From: Bacteroidota bacterium
GTDB taxonomy: Bacteria > Bacteroidota > Bacteroidia > Chitinophagales > Chitinophagaceae
Length of the DNA: 10,949 nucleotides
Assembly: GCA_947441205.1 (NCBI GenBank)
Contig: CANETM010000036.1
Location: 1-10,949, forward strand
Direction: 5' to 3'
In this document: positions 7,510-10,949 of the stretch, piece by piece
How the letters are laid out: the number at the start of each line of letters is the position of its first letter
Position numbering within the stretch: the stretch's first letter is position 1
Notes under the pieces: generated by a model
What the model saw: only the letters and a program-made list of their open reading frames with translations
What the model was told of the DNA's origin: nothing
Database searches by the model: none
Program-made: the position numbers and the translations under genes

Positions 7510-7573
7510 TGAATAAATAATTCGTAGTGAGCTTTCGAGCATTGCGCAGGGCGAGCCAAGAATTAATTATTCA
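7510..7573. repeat. 64-base inverted repeat with GC-rich centre
   Basis: The arms TGAATAAATAATTC (7510-7523) and GAATTAATTATTCA (7560-7573) pair at 13 of 14 positions and enclose a 36-base centre that is much richer in G and C than its surroundings (for example GCGCAGGGCGAGCC). It starts 15 bases after the larger inverted-repeat element. On the minus strand it lies shortly after the ABC permease stop and is followed by T-rich sequence, so it might act as a weak terminator, or be a second copy or fragment of a dispersed repeat. Confidence 0.45.
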
Positions 7574-7609
7574 AAAAGCTTGTAAATAATAGCTGAAACA
7601 AATTAATCC

Positions 7610-8890
7610 CTACTCGTAACGCAATGCATCAATTGGATTCAAGGCAGCTGCTTTCATCGCTGGATAAATACCTGCTGCAAGTCCTACTAATGAACAAATT
7701 CCAATTCCAATAAATACCCACATCCAAGGAATTACAAACCCTGTATTTAAAATAACACTAAATAAATTACCAACTAAAATTCCAAGGAAAATTCCAATAA
7801 CTGCACCTAAAATACTAATGCAAATACTTTCAAATAAAAATTGACGACGAACGTCTTTTTTCTTACCACCCAATGCTTTAATTAATCCGACTTCACGCGT
7901 ACGTTCACTTACTGCGACTAACATAATATTCATAAGTCCAATGGCAGCACCAATTAAAGTAATCATTCCAATCGCACCTGCTGCTCCACTAACACCAGCC
8001 AAAAAACCAATAAACATTTGAGCAAATTTGTCACTCTTATCAATCACAAAATTATCTGATTCAGTAGGAATAAGGCGTCTAGCCTTTCTCATTTGGTCGG
8101 TAGTTTCACCAATGGCAGGTTCTAATTCAGCAACATTATTAACCATAACCCCTAATGCATAGCTAGGATTATTACTTTGATATTGTCTTGCATTTTTAAG
8201 TGACGAAATGATAATATCATCCTGTCTCATCATCGCACTTGAACCTTTTGATTTTAATAAACCAATTACCCTGTAAGGCTTACTTTGTAATAATATTACT
8301 TTATCAATACACGCCTCTGGCTTGTTGGGAAATAGTTTGGCAGCCACGTTGCTTCCAATAATACAAACATTACGACCGCTTGAAATATCAACATTATTTA
8401 AATTTCGGCCAGTGGTTAAGGTATAGCCATTTACTGCTAAATAATTTTCATCCCCTCCCATTAATAGTATTTGAGGGTTTGTCTTTTTTTCTTTATAATG
8501 TATTTCATTATTCCCCCCTACTCTTTTTGAAATACTTACTACCGCTCGATTAAAACCAAAATTCTCTTTAAAATAAGTGGCTTCTTCGATTCTTATTGGC
8601 TTATCTAAATTTGATTTTTTTTCTTTTTGTCCCTTTTTTGTTTTTGCAAATTCATCCCCGTCATTAGGGCCGCCCATTCGGGCATTCATTTCCTTGTATC
8701 TAATTACAAAGGCATTTGCTCCCATAAATGAAAAATTCTCTTTTAAACTTTGATTCATAGCTGAAATTGCGGTAATTATACCAATCAATGCCATAATTCC
8801 AAAGGCAATGATAGTCACCGTAATACCCGTTCTAAGCTTATTACTTTTAACGGTTCGCCACGCCAACACAAATGAATCCTGAATTGTCAT
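7610..8890 (-). CDS. ABC transporter permease, MacB/FtsX type
   Basis: This is the membrane subunit of a type VII (MacB/LolCDE/FtsX-like) ABC system. Such systems couple cytoplasmic ATP hydrolysis to movements in the periplasm, for export of lipoproteins, peptides or drugs, or for signalling. The 426-residue protein has an N-terminal cytoplasmic helix (SFVLAWRTVKSNKLRTGITV), a first membrane helix (about 21-43), a periplasmic MacB-PCD-like domain (about 45-290) and the FtsX core. The core has helices at about 294-325, 355-381 and 389-410, with SERTREVGLIKALGGKKKDVRRQFLFESI between them and PAMKAAALNPIDALRYE at the end. A Lys-rich patch lies near residues 82-98. No ATPase domain or partner gene is present in the window. 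It lies 90 bases after nuoN on the same strand with no terminator visible between, so read-through is possible. The substrate cannot be told. Confidence 0.9.
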   Translation of the reverse strand: MTIQDSFVLAWRTVKSNKLRTGITVTIIAFGIMALIGIITAISAMNQSLKENFSFMGANAFVIRYKEMNARMGGPNDGDEFAKTKKGQKEKKSNLDKPIRIEEATYFKENFGFNRAVVSISKRVGGNNEIHYKEKKTNPQILLMGGDENYLAVNGYTLTTGRNLNNVDISSGRNVCIIGSNVAAKLFPNKPEACIDKVILLQSKPYRVIGLLKSKGSSAMMRQDDIIISSLKNARQYQSNNPSYALGVMVNNVAELEPAIGETTDQMRKARRLIPTESDNFVIDKSDKFAQMFIGFLAGVSGAAGAIGMITLIGAAIGLMNIMLVAVSERTREVGLIKALGGKKKDVRRQFLFESICISILGAVIGIFLGILVGNLFSVILNTGFVIPWMWVFIGIGICSLVGLAAGIYPAMKAAALNPIDALRYE

Positions 8891-8980
8891 TTTACTAAGT
8901 TTTCTGAAAATAAAGGTAGTATAGATTCAACAAACCACCCACAATATGCCACTTAGAGGGTAATACTTATTGAAGAACGG

Positions 8981-10366
8981 CTAAAAGTATAGATAATTGA
9001 ATAATAAATTAGGGAAAATGCCTAGTAAAACTATGATGATAGCTACGACCATTAATTTAAATTCATACTTTTTATCAACTTCATGGATAGCTGGTTCACC
9101 TGATGTGAAGTACATTACTTGCACTAATCTGAAGTAATAAAAAATACTTACTGCTGCAAACAAAATAGCAGTAATCAAAAGCCAAGTGCCACCATTAGCA
9201 GTAAACAATGCATTTAACATATAAAATTTTCCAAAAAATCCAGCAGTTAAAGGGATACCTGCTAATGAAAATAAAAATATAGTTGTTAAAAACGCAAGCA
9301 GTGGATGTTTTTTTGCTAATCCATTGAATGATTCAAAACTATAATCTTTCATTTTTACCAACACTGCAAATAATCCGATGGTTGCTAATGAATAGGCTAC
9401 AATATATAATAATAATGCCTCTGTATTAAATATTGAATTGCCATATAAAGCAAATAACATAAAGCCAGCTTGTGCAATACTCGAATAAGCTAACATTCTT
9501 TTTACACTTCGTTGAAATACTGCTGTAATATTCCCAATTAAAAGGGTAGCAACAATCACGAAAGATAAAATAATAGACCAAGTATAACCCAAGGCTACTC
9601 TTTGCATTTCAAAAACCTTTATAAACGCTATAAATCCAGCAGCCTTAACGATTGTAGCCATAAAGGATGTAAATGCCGTTGGTGCTCCATCATAAACATC
9701 CGGTGTCCAAAAATGAAACGGTGCTGCAGATACTTTAAAATTCATGGATACAAATAATAATATCAGCCCAGCAGACATTAAAAAGTTTTCTGTAACCATT
9801 TGTGTTTTTGGATTGATAATAGGAATGGATAAATGAAAGCTTCCTGTTGCACCATATATGAATGCAATACCTAATAATAAAATGCCAGTTGAGAAAGAAC
9901 CCATTAAAAAATATTTCAAGGACGCTTCATTACTCAATAAATTCTTTTTATCAGCACCTGTTAAAATGTATAATGGTATTGATAAAATTTCAATTCCAAT
10001 AAATAACATTAGTAAGTTATCGAATGAAGTTAATATGCTCACTCCACATAGGATGAAGAAAAAGATGGCATAAAAATCAGCCGTATGATTTCCGATTTTC
10101 TCAATCTCTTCCCCATTAATCCACAAATAAATAAAGGTCAAAATAAACAATGTCAAATTTGCAAATAACCCAATTGGATTAAAGGCCAGCATGCCCTTTG
10201 TATCAAATTCAATTACCCACCAACCTTTTAAGTGTGCAAGGTTGGCTAAAATAAGTATTAACATTCCTGCCAATCCAATATTTCGTTGGATTTTAGGGGA
10301 CGATGTTAACCATGAACAAAACATCATGATAACACCCAATAAAGTAGATACAATTATAGCATTCAT
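8981..10366 (-). CDS. nuoN: NADH-quinone oxidoreductase subunit N
   Basis: NuoN is one of the antiporter-like proton-pumping subunits in the membrane arm of respiratory complex I. The 461-residue protein is hydrophobic throughout, consistent with about 14 membrane helices. Conserved features include Glu126 in IGIEILSIPLYILTG, Lys211 in NFKVSAAPFHFWTPDVYDGAPTAFTS, Lys241 in TIVKAAGF, and VKRMLAYSSIAQAGFML. These charged residues fit the proton path of the family. The PDVYDGAPT motif and the position directly after nuoM identify N rather than L or M. It begins 15 bases after the nuoM stop and is usually the last gene of the nuo operon. Nothing is missing or unusual in it. Confidence 0.96.
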   Translation of the reverse strand: MNAIIVSTLLGVIMMFCSWLTSSPKIQRNIGLAGMLILILANLAHLKGWWVIEFDTKGMLAFNPIGLFANLTLFILTFIYLWINGEEIEKIGNHTADFYAIFFFILCGVSILTSFDNLLMLFIGIEILSIPLYILTGADKKNLLSNEASLKYFLMGSFSTGILLLGIAFIYGATGSFHLSIPIINPKTQMVTENFLMSAGLILLFVSMNFKVSAAPFHFWTPDVYDGAPTAFTSFMATIVKAAGFIAFIKVFEMQRVALGYTWSIILSFVIVATLLIGNITAVFQRSVKRMLAYSSIAQAGFMLFALYGNSIFNTEALLLYIVAYSLATIGLFAVLVKMKDYSFESFNGLAKKHPLLAFLTTIFLFSLAGIPLTAGFFGKFYMLNALFTANGGTWLLITAILFAAVSIFYYFRLVQVMYFTSGEPAIHEVDKKYEFKLMVVAIIIVLLGIFPNLLFNYLYF

Positions 10367-10381
10367 TACAAATTCATTTAA

Positions 10382-10949
10382 TTATTTGACAAACAATTGA
10401 GTTAAAGTATCAGCCGTTAAATCAAATAAAGGCTGAGGATATACGCCAGTGAAAAATACGATGACCAACAACACAATTAAAACCATTTGTGCACTTTTAT
10501 TTGGTAATTGCATTTTATTTGTTGCGTCACTTATTTCACCATAGGCAACTTTCTGTACCATATTTAAAGTATAAATTGCGGCTAAAACCACACTAATACC
10601 GGCTAAAGCTGCCATCCATGGGTTATATTGAAATAAGCCATTAAACATTAAGAACTCCCCAACAAAGGCATTGGTAAGTGGTAATGCAATATTTGCAAAT
10701 GAAAAAGCAACTAGTAAAATAGCTAAAGTAGGTTGCTTTTTTGCAAGGCCCCCTAAAGCTTTCATAGATCTTGTTCCAGTTTGTTGTTCAATAATATCTG
10801 CAATTATCCATAAGCCTAAAACATTAATACCATGTGAAAATAATTGAACTAAAACTCCTTGTATGCCTATTTGATAATGTGCAAATAAAGCTGCGTTCAT
10901 TAAGCCAATGTGGGCTATTGAAGAATAGGCAATTAATCGTTTTACATCA
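10382..10949 (-). CDS. nuoM: NADH-quinone oxidoreductase subunit M (5' part outside the window)
   Basis: NuoM is another antiporter-like proton-pumping subunit of complex I. The C-terminal 188 residues are in the window. The frame stays open past the internal ATG at 10900 to the right edge, where it encodes DVKRLIAYSSIAHIGLMNAALF, a typical conserved segment of subunit M, so the real start lies further right. Further on are LFSHGINVLGLWIIADIIEQQTGTRSMKALGGLAKKQP, also typical of NuoM, and several membrane helices (around GEFLMFNGLFQYNPWMAALAGISVVLAAIYTLNMVQKV and the last AQMVLIVLLVIVFFTGVYPQPLFD). The protein ends normally 15 bases before nuoN. About 300 N-terminal residues are expected to be outside. 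Confidence 0.95.
   Translation of the reverse strand, partial: DVKRLIAYSSIAHIGLMNAALFAHYQIGIQGVLVQLFSHGINVLGLWIIADIIEQQTGTRSMKALGGLAKKQPTLAILLVAFSFANIALPLTNAFVGEFLMFNGLFQYNPWMAALAGISVVLAAIYTLNMVQKVAYGEISDATNKMQLPNKSAQMVLIVLLVIVFFTGVYPQPLFDLTADTLTQLFVK

Larger units (their letters stand above)
7270..7609. other. Gene-free interval with inverted repeats between convergent genes
   Basis: No open reading frame with coding character is present here on either strand, and no tRNA-like fold is seen. The interval is mostly A/T-rich, with islands of higher GC inside two inverted-repeat structures that are listed separately (7336-7494 and 7510-7573). It lies between the 3' ends of the metalloprotease and the ABC permease, where insertion would disturb no promoter. 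Confidence 0.7.

Noticed and set aside
7270..7609. CRISPR array or tRNA gene in the gap
   Set aside because: No regularly spaced direct repeats and no cloverleaf with T-loop sequence are seen; the structure is inverted repeats only.
7610..8890. ABC permease as a broken MacB that lost its ATPase domain
   Set aside because: The protein has a natural N-terminal cytoplasmic helix and first membrane helix like stand-alone FtsX/MacB-type permeases, and a normal length, so there is no sign of truncation.
10898..10900. ATG at 10900 as the start of nuoM
   Set aside because: The frame continues upstream to the window edge with a conserved NuoM segment (KRLIAYSSIAHIG), so this is an internal methionine.

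Overview
The window looks like chromosomal DNA of a Bacteroidota bacterium, probably close to Chitinophagales, though I would not commit to a rank below phylum. The evidence is the low GC content with A/T-rich leaders and no clear Shine-Dalgarno sequences, an exbB-exbD-exbD-tonB operon of the Bacteroidota type (TonB carries the cytoplasmic KEYGAYxLR motif), an exported HExxHxxGxxH metalloprotease of a family common in this phylum, and nuoM-nuoN as separate complex I subunits.

Layout. Positions 1-1350 (minus) hold almost all of mnmE, a tRNA-modification GTPase; only about nine C-terminal residues fall beyond the left edge. A strong intrinsic terminator at 1390-1425 separates it from the four-gene Ton energising operon (minus, 4459 down to 1446): exbB, two different exbD genes, then tonB. 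A 236-base A/T-rich intergenic region (4460-4695) lies between this operon and a divergent plus-strand gene (4696-7197) for an 833-residue secreted zinc metalloprotease with intact HEVGHTLGLRH and SIMDY Met-turn motifs. That gene ends in a GC-rich hairpin terminator (7235-7269).

Positions 7270-7609 have no gene. They contain two nested sets of inverted repeats: a 159-base element with 21-base arms (20 of 21 paired) and a shorter 64-base one. These are the least explained sequences in the window. A minus-strand MacB/FtsX-type ABC permease (7610-8890) follows, then nuoN (8981-10366) and the 3' part of nuoM (10382 to the right edge). nuoM and nuoN are the end of a complex I operon transcribed toward lower coordinates.

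How they fit together: complex I subunits M and N generate the proton-motive force, and the ExbB/ExbD/TonB motor uses it to energise outer-membrane transporters. The metalloprotease is exported and faces the same operon, but a functional link is only suggested by position. MnmE is a housekeeping gene. I see no defence island, CRISPR array, transposase, tRNA or rRNA. Apart from the repeat-bearing gap this is an ordinary core region.
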